From the NCBI GenBank assembly GCA_024688095.1, contig JAILEJ010000474.1, positions 1-7,732 of the forward strand: DNA of 7,732 nt. The letters run 5' to 3'. Every line of letters begins with the position of its first letter. Positions within the stretch are counted from its first letter, which is position 1. Under the pieces are notes generated by a model, which was given only the letters and a program-made list of their open reading frames with translations, searched no databases and had not been told where the DNA came from. The translations under genes and the position numbers were made by a program. Positions 1 through 6,055 of the stretch are shown piece by piece. Origin of the DNA: Butyrivibrio sp. (GTDB lineage: Bacteria > Bacillota > Clostridia > Lachnospirales > Lachnospiraceae).

Positions 1-911
1 TGCGCAACTTCATCTACACAGCGCTGACGTGCTTCGGTACTTGCCCATGCCATGTGAGCAGTGATGATTAATTTGTTGCTGTCCATGATCTTTCCAAGTG
101 GGTTGTCCTTAGCAATAGGCTCTGCAGAAAGAACATCAAGACCTGCACCTGCAATTTCTCCGCTTTCAAGAGCATCGTATAAATCCTGCTCTTCAACAAC
201 CGGACCTCTTGCAACATTTACAAGAATTGCAGATTTTTTCATCTTAGAAAATGCATCTTTATTCATAAGTCCTTTTGTTCTGTCACTTAATGGGCAGTGG
301 AGAGATATAACATCACTTCTTTTCAAAAGCTCATCGAATTCAACTCTTTCATAATCAGTGCAGGAACTGTTTCCTGAAGCTGAATAGAAAATAACTTTTG
401 CGCCAAAAGCTTCAGCTATCTGCGCAACTTTTTTTCCTATATTACCCATACCAACAATTCCCCAGGTCTGACCGTCAAGCTCATGGAATGGAATATCAAG
501 ACAGCTAAAGTTATCCTGTGCACCGTAGGCACCTGACTTTACAAATTCATCATAGTGACGGAGTTTCTCTGCTACATAGAAATAGAGTGCAAATGTGTGC
601 TGTGCAACAGATGCTGTTGAATAGCCGGCAACGTTGGCAACCTTTATTCCTCTTTTTGCGCATTCATTAATGTTTGCATTATCAAATCCTGTTGCAAATT
701 CACAGATAAGCTTAAGATTTGGAGCCTTATCAAGAATTTCAGGAGTGACTTTTGTTTTATTTATGCATAAAACTTCAGCGTCACCAATTCTCTCTGCGGC
801 ATTTTCGGCAAAAATCTTATCATTATAAAATGTTACGTCGCCAAGATTCTTTAAACTTGTGTAATCAATGTCATGGCCTACGCTGTCAATTTCAGCTGAT
901 ACAATCTTCAT
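1..911 (-). CDS. D-2-hydroxyacid dehydrogenase, glycerate dehydrogenase/hydroxypyruvate reductase type (3' end cut by window edge)
   Basis: I translated this minus-strand frame by hand: it runs open from ATG at 911-909 to the window edge (303 codons seen), so only the last ~10-20 residues of a usual ~315-320 aa protein are missing. A GGAGG at 924-928 precedes the start by 12 nt. The Rossmann fingerprint GMGNIG is at residues 154-159. The catalytic triad of the D-isomer-specific 2-hydroxyacid dehydrogenase family is visible: Arg235 (in ARGP), Glu264 (in AEP) and His286 (in AHMAW). The HMAWAS block after the histidine resembles the HIAWAS/T of glycerate dehydrogenases, which reduce hydroxypyruvate to D-glycerate in the cytoplasm; the true substrate could be another 2-ketoacid. 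After the second strand of the cofactor fold (VIFY, 173-176) comes Ser177, where NADH-specific members usually carry Asp. It is divergent from carB with no evident functional link. Family assignment is firm, substrate is not. Confidence 0.93.
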   Translation of the reverse strand, partial: MKIVSAEIDSVGHDIDYTSLKNLGDVTFYNDKIFAENAAERIGDAEVLCINKTKVTPEILDKAPNLKLICEFATGFDNANINECAKRGIKVANVAGYSTASVAQHTFALYFYVAEKLRHYDEFVKSGAYGAQDNFSCLDIPFHELDGQTWGIVGMGNIGKKVAQIAEAFGAKVIFYSASGNSSCTDYERVEFDELLKRSDVISLHCPLSDRTKGLMNKDAFSKMKKSAILVNVARGPVVEEQDLYDALESGEIAGAGLDVLSAEPIAKDNPLGKIMDSNKLIITAHMAWASTEARQRCVDEVA

Positions 912-957
912 TATTTCTTTTTTCCTCCAAGATAAATTTTTTTAAAAATTCGCTATT

Positions 958-969
958 ACTATAATAGCA
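958..969 (-). promoter_or_regulatory. candidate extended -10 promoter for the hydroxyacid dehydrogenase
   Basis: On the minus strand TGC followed by TATTAT (969-961) fits an extended -10 element, with an overlapping TATAGT at 963-958. No good -35 hexamer lies 16-18 nt upstream. Transcription would start near 954 and give a leader of about 43 nt. The region is AT-rich, so such matches arise easily by chance. Confidence 0.3.
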
Positions 970-991
970 TTTCTGCTAAAATATTTGTGGT

Positions 992-1028
992 TTATATTTA
1001 TAAATATAAGTTTTTGTGCTTATATTTA
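992..1028 (+). promoter_or_regulatory. overlapping palindromes in the carB leader/promoter region
   Basis: An 18-bp perfect palindrome spans 992-1009. Its right half (1001-1010, TAAATATAAG) is also perfectly complementary to 1019-1028 (CTTATATTTA) across an 8-nt loop containing five T's. The middle arm can therefore pair with either neighbour, and the first pairing is followed by TTTTT at 1011-1015. This could be an operator for a dimeric repressor or a weak attenuator-like leader in front of carB. All pairs but one are A-T, so the RNA form would be weak. A plus-strand TATAAT at 960-965 would put it in the leader; a poor TTGTGC (1014-1019)/CATAAA (1038-1043) pair would put it in the promoter. 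No effector site is recognised. Confidence 0.35.
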
Positions 1029-1067
1029 AAAAATATGCATAAAAGGAAAATAGTAAGGAGAAATTTC

Positions 1068-4000
1068 ATGCCACAGAGAACAGATATCCACAAAGTACTG
1101 ATCATTGGCTCCGGTCCTATTATCATTGGCCAGGCCTGTGAATTTGACTATTCAGGAACTCAGGCGCTTAAAGCACTTAGAAGTCTTGGTTACCAGATAG
1201 TTCTTGTTAACTCCAACCCTGCAACAATCATGACAGATCCGGAGATGGCGGATGTTACTTACATTGAGCCACTTAATGTAAATCGTCTTGAGCAGATCAT
1301 TGCCAAAGAGCGCCCTGATGCACTTCTTCCAAACCTTGGAGGACAGTCAGGACTTAATCTTTGCTCAGAGCTTTACAAAGCAGGTGTTCTGGACAAATAC
1401 AATGTCAAAGTTATTGGTGTTCAGGTAGATGCTATCGAAAGAGGTGAAGACCGTGTCGAATTTAAGAAGACAATGGAAAGCCTTGGAATCGAGATGGCAA
1501 AGAGTGAAGTTGCTTACAGTGTTGATGAGGCTCTTAAGATTGCAGATTCACTTGGATATCCTGTAGTTCTCAGACCTGCTTATACTATGGGCGGCGCAGG
1601 TGGCGGTCTTGTTTATAATAAAGAAGAACTTCAGGTTGTATGTGCAAGAGGTCTTCAGGCTTCACTTGTACATCAGGTTCTTGTTGAAGAGTGCGTTACA
1701 GGCTGGGAAGAACTTGAGCTTGAGGTTGTACGTGACAAAGAAGGTAACATGATAACAGTTTGCTTTATAGAGAACGTTGATCCAATGGGCGTTCACACTG
1801 GTGACTCTTTCTGTACAGCGCCTATGCTTACTATTTCTCAGGAAGTTATGGACAGACTTCAGGAGCAGGCCTACAAGATTGTTGAGCACATTGGAGTTAT
1901 CGGTGGTACCAATGTTCAGTTTGCTCATGATCCAAAGTCAGATAGAATAATTGTTATCGAGATCAATCCTAGAACTTCACGTTCTTCAGCACTTGCTTCA
2001 AAGGCAACAGGTTTCCCTATTGCACTTGTATCAGCAAAACTTGCAACAGGTCTTACACTTTCAGAAATTCCTTGTGGCAAATATGGAACTCTTGATAAAT
2101 ACAAGCCAGGTGGAGACTACGTTGTAGTTAAGTTTGCACGCTGGGCATTTGAAAAATTCAAAGGCGTTGAAGATAAGCTTGGAACACAGATGCGTGCAGT
2201 TGGTGAAGTAATGAGCATCGGAAAGAATTATAAAGAAGCTTTCCAGAAGGCAATCCGCTCTCTTGAAAAAGGTCGTTATGGACTTGGTTTTGTAAAGAAC
2301 TTTAATGAACTTTCCAAGGAAGAACTTCTCAAGATGCTTGTAACTCCTTCAAGTGAACGTCATTTCATCATGTATGAAGCAATCCGTAAGGGTGCAACAG
2401 TTGATGAGATTTTTGACCTTACTCATGTAAAAAAATATTTCATCGAACAGATGAAAGAGCTTGTTGAAGAGGAAGAGGAGCTTCTTAAGAATAAGGGAAG
2501 TCTTCCTACAGATGAGCAGCTTATCAAGGCAAAGAAAGACGGATTCTCAGATAAGTACCTTAGCGAAATTCTTGAAGTATCTGAAGATGATATCAGAAAT
2601 AAGCGCGAGGCTCTTGGAATGTGTCAAAGCTGGCAGGGTATCCATGTAAGTGGAACAGATGATAGTGCTTATTATTATTCAACATATAACGATGAGGACA
2701 AAAATCCTGTTACAACAGGAAAGCCAAAGATTATGATTCTTGGTGGTGGTCCAAACAGAATCGGACAGGGTATCGAGTTTGACTATTGCTGTGTACATGC
2801 AGCTATGTCACTTAAAAAGCTTGGCTTTGAGACAATTATTGTTAACTGTAACCCTGAGACTGTTTCAACGGATTATGATACATCTGACAAGCTTTATTTT
2901 GAACCACTTACACTTGAAGATGTTCTCAGCATTTATAAAAAGGAAAATCCAGTTGGTGTTATTGCTCAGTTTGGTGGTCAGACACCTCTTAACCTTGCAG
3001 CAGATCTTGAGAAAAACGGTGTAAAGATTCTTGGTACATCTCCTGCTGTTATTGACCTTGCAGAGGATAGAGATCTTTTCCGCAATATGATGGATAAACT
3101 TGAGATTCCAATGCCTGAATCAGGAATGGCTACAACAGTTGAAGAAGCTGTTGAGATTGCAGGTAAGATTGGATATCCTGTTATGGTTCGCCCTTCTTAC
3201 GTTCTTGGCGGACGCGGAATGGAAGTTGTTTATGATGACAACAGTATGACTGATTATATGAAGGCAGCTGTAGGTGTTACACCTGACAGACCTATACTTA
3301 TAGACAGATTCCTTAATCATGCAATGGAGTGTGAAGCAGATGCTATCAGCGATGGAACACATGCTTACGTTCCTGCAGTTATGGAGCACATTGAACTTGC
3401 TGGAATTCACTCAGGAGACAGCTCCTGCATAATTCCTTCAAAGCATATTCCTGAAGAGGCACTTGAGACAATCAAGGATTACACAAGAAAGATTGCTGAA
3501 GAGATGCATGTAGTAGGTCTTATGAACATGCAGTATGCAATTGAAAATGGTAAGGTATTTGTACTTGAGGCAAATCCAAGAGCATCAAGAACAGTTCCGC
3601 TAGTATCAAAGGTTTGCGGAATCAAGATGGTTCCAATTGCTACAGAGATTATTACTGCAGAGCTTACAGGAAAGCCATCACCGGTTCCGACACTTACTGA
3701 GAAGATTATTCCTTATTACGGAGTAAAAGAAGCAGTATTCCCATTCAACATGTTCCAGGAGGTTGACCCTGTACTCGGACCTGAAATGCGTTCTACAGGT
3801 GAGGTTCTTGGGCTTGCAAGCACAACAGGTGAGGCATTCTTCAAGGCAGAAGAGGGCGCTCAGGCAACACTTCCAAACAAAGGGAATGTTCTTATTTCTG
3901 TAAACAGACAGGATAAGCCTGAGGTTGTAGAAATTGCCAGGGCATTTGATAAGGCTGGATTCAAGATTTATTCAACAGGAAGAACCTGTGAGATGATTCA

Positions 4001-4286
4001 GGAAGCTGGAATAGAAGCTACAAGAGTTAACAAGCTTTATGAAGGTCGTCCGAACATCATTGATCTAATGACAAATGGAGATCTTCAGCTTGTTGTTAAT
4101 TCTCCAGTTGGAAAGGACAGTGTACATGACGATAGCTATCTTAGAAAGTCAGCTATCAAATATAAGATCCCTTACATCACAACAATGGCTGCCGCAAGAG
4201 CTGCCGCTGAGGGTATCGATTATGTAAACACTCATGAAACACCAGAGATCAAATCTCTCCAGGAATGGCACAGTCTCATAAAATAA
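1068..4286 (+). CDS. carB: carbamoyl-phosphate synthase large subunit
   Basis: This encodes 1072 aa, against 1073 in E. coli. CarB makes carbamoyl phosphate from bicarbonate, two ATP and ammonia delivered by the glutaminase subunit CarA, supplying pyrimidine and arginine synthesis in the cytoplasm. The start at 1068 follows AAGGAG (1055-1060) by 7 nt and gives the conserved MPQRTDIHKVL opening; the frame stays open back to 987, but that extension is low-complexity and has no ribosome binding site. The two homologous synthetase halves begin with IGSGPIIIGQ (residues 13-22) and LGGGPNRIGQG (558-568). The first ATP-grasp has the glycine loop TMGGAGGG at 173-180 and metal ligands Glu298/Asn300 in EINPR; the second has LGGRGME and Glu834/Asn836 in EANPR. 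From about residue 937 a methylglyoxal-synthase-like allosteric domain carries VNK and EGRP. All expected sites look intact. carA is not adjacent on either side, which is less usual; this gene is a single transcription unit here. Confidence 0.98.
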   Translation: MPQRTDIHKVLIIGSGPIIIGQACEFDYSGTQALKALRSLGYQIVLVNSNPATIMTDPEMADVTYIEPLNVNRLEQIIAKERPDALLPNLGGQSGLNLCSELYKAGVLDKYNVKVIGVQVDAIERGEDRVEFKKTMESLGIEMAKSEVAYSVDEALKIADSLGYPVVLRPAYTMGGAGGGLVYNKEELQVVCARGLQASLVHQVLVEECVTGWEELELEVVRDKEGNMITVCFIENVDPMGVHTGDSFCTAPMLTISQEVMDRLQEQAYKIVEHIGVIGGTNVQFAHDPKSDRIIVIEINPRTSRSSALASKATGFPIALVSAKLATGLTLSEIPCGKYGTLDKYKPGGDYVVVKFARWAFEKFKGVEDKLGTQMRAVGEVMSIGKNYKEAFQKAIRSLEKGRYGLGFVKNFNELSKEELLKMLVTPSSERHFIMYEAIRKGATVDEIFDLTHVKKYFIEQMKELVEEEEELLKNKGSLPTDEQLIKAKKDGFSDKYLSEILEVSEDDIRNKREALGMCQSWQGIHVSGTDDSAYYYSTYNDEDKNPVTTGKPKIMILGGGPNRIGQGIEFDYCCVHAAMSLKKLGFETIIVNCNPETVSTDYDTSDKLYFEPLTLEDVLSIYKKENPVGVIAQFGGQTPLNLAADLEKNGVKILGTSPAVIDLAEDRDLFRNMMDKLEIPMPESGMATTVEEAVEIAGKIGYPVMVRPSYVLGGRGMEVVYDDNSMTDYMKAAVGVTPDRPILIDRFLNHAMECEADAISDGTHAYVPAVMEHIELAGIHSGDSSCIIPSKHIPEEALETIKDYTRKIAEEMHVVGLMNMQYAIENGKVFVLEANPRASRTVPLVSKVCGIKMVPIATEIITAELTGKPSPVPTLTEKIIPYYGVKEAVFPFNMFQEVDPVLGPEMRSTGEVLGLASTTGEAFFKAEEGAQATLPNKGNVLISVNRQDKPEVVEIARAFDKAGFKIYSTGRTCEMIQEAGIEATRVNKLYEGRPNIIDLMTNGDLQLVVNSPVGKDSVHDDSYLRKSAIKYKIPYITTMAAARAAAEGIDYVNTHETPEIKSLQEWHSLIK

Positions 4287-4370
4287 AAATTTGATTCTTG
4301 TATAATTTCTGAAGACTAGAGAATATAGTCTGCTTTCTGATACGTTTTTAATGAGCTATTTTATATTTAT

Positions 4371-4467
4371 CAGGCGTTTTAAAAATAAAAGCTACATAAA
4401 ACAAGTATTTATTTGTCAAGCGTTTTAAAAATAAAAGCTACATAAAACAAGTATTTATTTGTCAGGC
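4371..4467. repeat. 46-bp tandem repeat, two near-identical copies plus the start of a third
   Basis: Copies at 4371-4416 and 4417-4462 differ at a single base (CAGGCG versus CAAGCG). A third copy starts at 4463 (CAGGC, then diverges after about 12 bases), and the preceding TTATCAGGC suggests an older copy to the left. Every junction carries a TTTATTTGTCA(G/A)GC-like box, which is also the left inverted repeat of the adjacent hairpin element. Confidence 0.9.
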
Positions 4468-4587
4468 ACTTTAAGCAGGAAAGTCAAAGAAAAAAGGCAT
4501 GTAAAGAGCGAGCCGCTACGCGGTTCTTCAAACTCTTGACATGCCTTTTTCTTTGACTATAGGGTAATCAAGCGCCTGACAAATAAA
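4454..4587. mobile_element. possible MITE-like element: long hairpin between 14-bp inverted repeats
   Basis: TTTATTTGTCAGGC at 4454-4467 is the exact reverse complement of 4574-4587. Between them sits the long hairpin of 4482-4558. A ~134-bp unit with terminal inverted repeats, an internal palindrome and no coding capacity fits a small non-autonomous element. No target-site duplication is evident and no transposase is present in the window. The left repeat is shared with the 46-bp tandem unit, so the ends may instead be part of that repeat family. Confidence 0.4.
4482..4558. terminator. long hairpin, probable bidirectional Rho-independent terminator (carB side)
   Basis: The left arm 4482-4508 pairs with the right arm 4533-4558 with one extra A and one mismatch. 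Inside, GAGCCGC (4510-4516) pairs with GCGGTTC (4520-4526). The GC-richer GGCATGT/ACATGCC core is preceded by an A-rich tract (AAAGAAAAAA) and followed by TTTTTCTTT, so it would terminate transcription from either side. It is 196 nt past the carB stop and is the first strong terminator-like structure downstream of it. Confidence 0.7.
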
Positions 4588-4620
4588 ATATGTTGCCGCC
4601 ATATATCTCTACACCAACCA

Positions 4621-5347
4621 ACACATTCCAATAATCAGTTTATGTTCCTGAGGAATTAAAACCCAGCCATGCATTCATTCCAATTCAACTTTTCTTGATG
4701 TCAGGAATTAGATTTAGACTAAGCAACACATTCCAATAATCAGTTTATGTTCCTGAGGAATTAAAACCCAGCTATGCATTCATTCCATTTCAACTTTTCT
4801 TGATGTCAGGAATTAGATTTAGACTAAGCAACACATTCCAATAATCAGTTTATGTTCCTGAGGAATTAAAACCCGGCCATGCATTCATTCCATTTCAACT
4901 TTTCTTGATATCAGGAATTAGATCTAGACTAAGCAACACATTCCAATAATCAGTTTATGTTACTGAGGAATTAAAACCCAGCCATGCATTCATTCCATTT
5001 CAATTTTTCTTGATATCAGGAATTAGATCTAGACTAAGAAACACATTCCAATAATCAGTTTATGTTACTGAGGAATTAAAACCCATCTTAGGACACATTC
5101 CATTTCAACTTTTCTTGATGTCAGGAATTAGATTTAGACTAAGCAACACATTCCAATAATCAGTTTTTGTCCTGAGGAATTAAAAGCCATGCATTCATTC
5201 CATTTCAACTTTTCTTGATATCAGGAATTAGATTTAACTAAGCAACACATTCCAATAATCAGTTTATGTTACTGAGGAATTAAAACTCAGCTATACATTC
5301 ATTCCATTTCAACTTTTCTTGATATCAAGAATTTGCTTTGCACTAAA
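4621..5347. repeat. 105-bp tandem array, seven units, each a dimer of two diverged ~52-bp monomers
   Basis: Units begin (ACACATTCC) at 4621, 4726, 4831, 4936, 5041, 5146 and 5245. The first five intervals are exactly 105 bp; the sixth unit is 99 bp through small deletions. Units differ at scattered bases (TTCC/TTAC before TGAGG, GATG/GATA, GATT/GATC). Each unit contains two monomers starting CATTCCA (first monomer at 4624, 4729, 4834 and so on; second at 4676, 4781, 4886, 4991, 5096, 5196, 5300). In both monomers AGGAATTA lies at positions 28-35, and overall they match at about half of positions. The consensus unit has stops in all six frames, so it is not a coding repeat. There are no unique spacers, so it is not a CRISPR. 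Its role is unknown. Confidence 0.95.
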
Positions 5348-5385
5348 TACTCCAATTATCTGCTTTTGATATTGAAAAATTAAAT
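5348..5385. repeat. decayed extra half unit at the right end of the 105-bp array
   Basis: The 35 bases from 5348 align without gaps to the first monomer of the array (TCCAAT, ATC, TTGA and AATTA blocks in register), with about 25 of 35 bases identical. It follows the diverged second monomer of unit seven. This is the pattern expected when array edges escape the homogenisation that keeps inner units alike. Confidence 0.7.
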
Positions 5386-5500
5386 ATCTTCTTTAACAAA
5401 TAAAACTTTTAATGGTTGTATCTATTCCAAACAAGGGCAGCATATTTTATTTTTTAGGGGATAATTATACTGCTCTTAGATAGCAATTTATTATCAATGA

Positions 5501-5670
5501 CAGGTGAACTTCTTTTGCTTTGGATGAGACTTTTTAAATATGAATTTCATTTTGACTGTAGAAGCAAACTCCCAGTGCTTTATAAAAAACTTTTTAAATA
5601 TGATTTTCATTTCAAATAGTCTGGTGAACTTATCAATTCTTGATTGTGGATTTGGATTTTTAAATGCAGA
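5501..5670. repeat. degenerate 60-bp direct repeat, two to three copies
   Basis: Segments 5501-5560 and 5561-5620 agree at about 40 of 60 positions, best over ACTTTTTAAATATGA at 5529-5543 and 5589-5603. A third, poorer copy starts at 5621: GGTGAACTT recurs (5503 and 5623) and TTTTTAAATG recurs at 5657, shifted by about 6 bases. The sequence is unrelated to the 105-bp unit. Confidence 0.6.
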
Positions 5671-5684
5671 GAAGAACCCTTGTG

Positions 5685-5772
5685 CGGCGCGCGAACTTAA
5701 TGAAAAAAGGATAGCTAACAGATATATTTTTATCTGTTAGTTATCCTTTTTGAATTTAGTTCGCTTACGCCG
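5685..5772. repeat. nested imperfect palindrome, 88 bp
   Basis: Three nested stems are visible: CGGCG (5685-5689) with CGCCG (5768-5772), GCGAACT (5691-5697) with AGTTCGC (5758-5764), and a 16-bp inner stem at 5709-5724 with 5731-5746. AGTTCG at 5758-5763 can also form a local hairpin with CGAACT at 5771-5776. The general plan (long stem, A tract before, T tract after) resembles the hairpin at 4482-4558, but the sequence differs. Confidence 0.75.
5703..5751. terminator. probable bidirectional Rho-independent terminator
   Basis: Six A's (5703-5708), then GGATAGCTAACAGATA pairing with TATCTGTTAGTTATCC (16 bp, one G-T pair, 6-nt loop), then five T's (5747-5751). It would stop transcription from both sides and is the first good terminator downstream of the beta-helix gene, about 300 nt past that gene's stop. 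Confidence 0.7.
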
Positions 5773-5849
5773 AACTATTATTTTGCGATTATATAATTTA
5801 GCAGGATGCACTTGCTGCAGCCTGCGTAAGAATATGATTCAAGAGTGAA

Positions 5850-5884
5850 CAGGCACTTTTTCGTTAGAAACTTTATTGTGCCTG
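5850..5884. repeat. short inverted repeat CAGGCAC/GTGCCTG
   Basis: CAGGCAC (5850-5856) and GTGCCTG (5878-5884) form a perfect 7-bp stem around a 21-nt loop. CAGGCACTTT also occurs at 4463-4472, at the edge of the hairpin element. A second small stem, GCAGG (5801-5805)/CCTGC (5821-5825), lies just to the left. They may be remnants of palindromic elements; no function is evident. Confidence 0.4.
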
Positions 5885-5978
5885 CGAATTCTGGCTTTGA
5901 AGTGTTAGCTGCAAAGCTAGAAGCGCGAGCGTGTTCTGAACGAAATAGTCTTTTATATAGTCGCTCTTACAAGTAGTA

Positions 5979-6046
5979 GAAAAGTTCACCGTCAAATATT
6001 CAAATCCACTTTCGTCGTATGGAAAAGTTCACCGTCCGTTTTGACA
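5979..6046. mobile_element. possible insertion-sequence end remnant with two 15-bp direct repeats
   Basis: GAAAAGTTCACCGTC occurs at 5979-5993 and again at 6022-6036 (43-bp offset). Just beyond, the plus strand reaches TGACA at 6042-6046, i.e. TGTCA read inwards on the minus strand. Repeated GGTGAACTTTTC-type blocks near a TGT end are reminiscent of IS21-family termini. No transposase gene and no partner end are visible in the window, so this would be a solo end. The family call is from memory of the general pattern and is tentative. Confidence 0.35.
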
Positions 6047-6055
6047 ATTAAATTG

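Larger units (their letters stand above)
4287..6055. other. 1.77-kb gene-free, repeat-rich intergenic block
   Basis: Between two convergent stop codons (carB and the beta-helix gene) I find no supportable gene. The only plus-strand frame of note, 66 codons at 5540-5740, crosses the 60-bp repeats and the palindrome and has no convincing ribosome binding site. The block holds, in order, the 46-bp tandem repeat, a hairpin with flanking inverted repeats, the 105-bp array, an unremarkable AT-rich stretch (5386-5500), a 60-bp degenerate repeat, a nested palindrome and an IS-end-like repeat. Each is listed separately. The length is large for a convergent junction in a bacterial chromosome. Confidence 0.85.

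Noticed and set aside
61..964. Plus-strand open frames opposite the dehydrogenase (61-354, 634-828, 752-964)
   Set aside because: They are antisense shadows of a well-conserved minus-strand gene with an intact catalytic triad.
987..1067. 27-codon N-terminal extension of carB
   Set aside because: The extension is Lys/Tyr-rich low-complexity sequence from AT-rich leader DNA; the ATG at 1068 has a good ribosome binding site and matches the family N-terminus.
4313..4331. Hairpin AGACTA/TAGTCT as carB terminator
   Set aside because: Only 6 bp, a 7-nt loop and no T tract afterwards; the hairpin at 4482-4558 is far stronger.
4621..5347. CRISPR array
   Set aside because: The repeat is continuous at 105 bp with no unique spacers, units vary internally, and no cas gene is in the window.
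4600..5700. Replication origin with iterons
   Set aside because: No DnaA-box cluster (TTATCCACA-like) and no replication gene nearby; a 105-bp period is much longer than typical iterons.
5540..5740. 66-codon plus-strand open frame
   Set aside because: It starts inside a 60-bp degenerate repeat, runs into the terminator palindrome, has no convincing ribosome binding site and no recognisable protein features.
5781..5966. 62-codon minus-strand open stretch with a fairly protein-like composition
   Set aside because: It has no ATG, GTG or TTG codon before the stop at 5780-5778 and overlaps small inverted repeats. It could be a relic of a mobile element gene, but nothing recognisable supports that.
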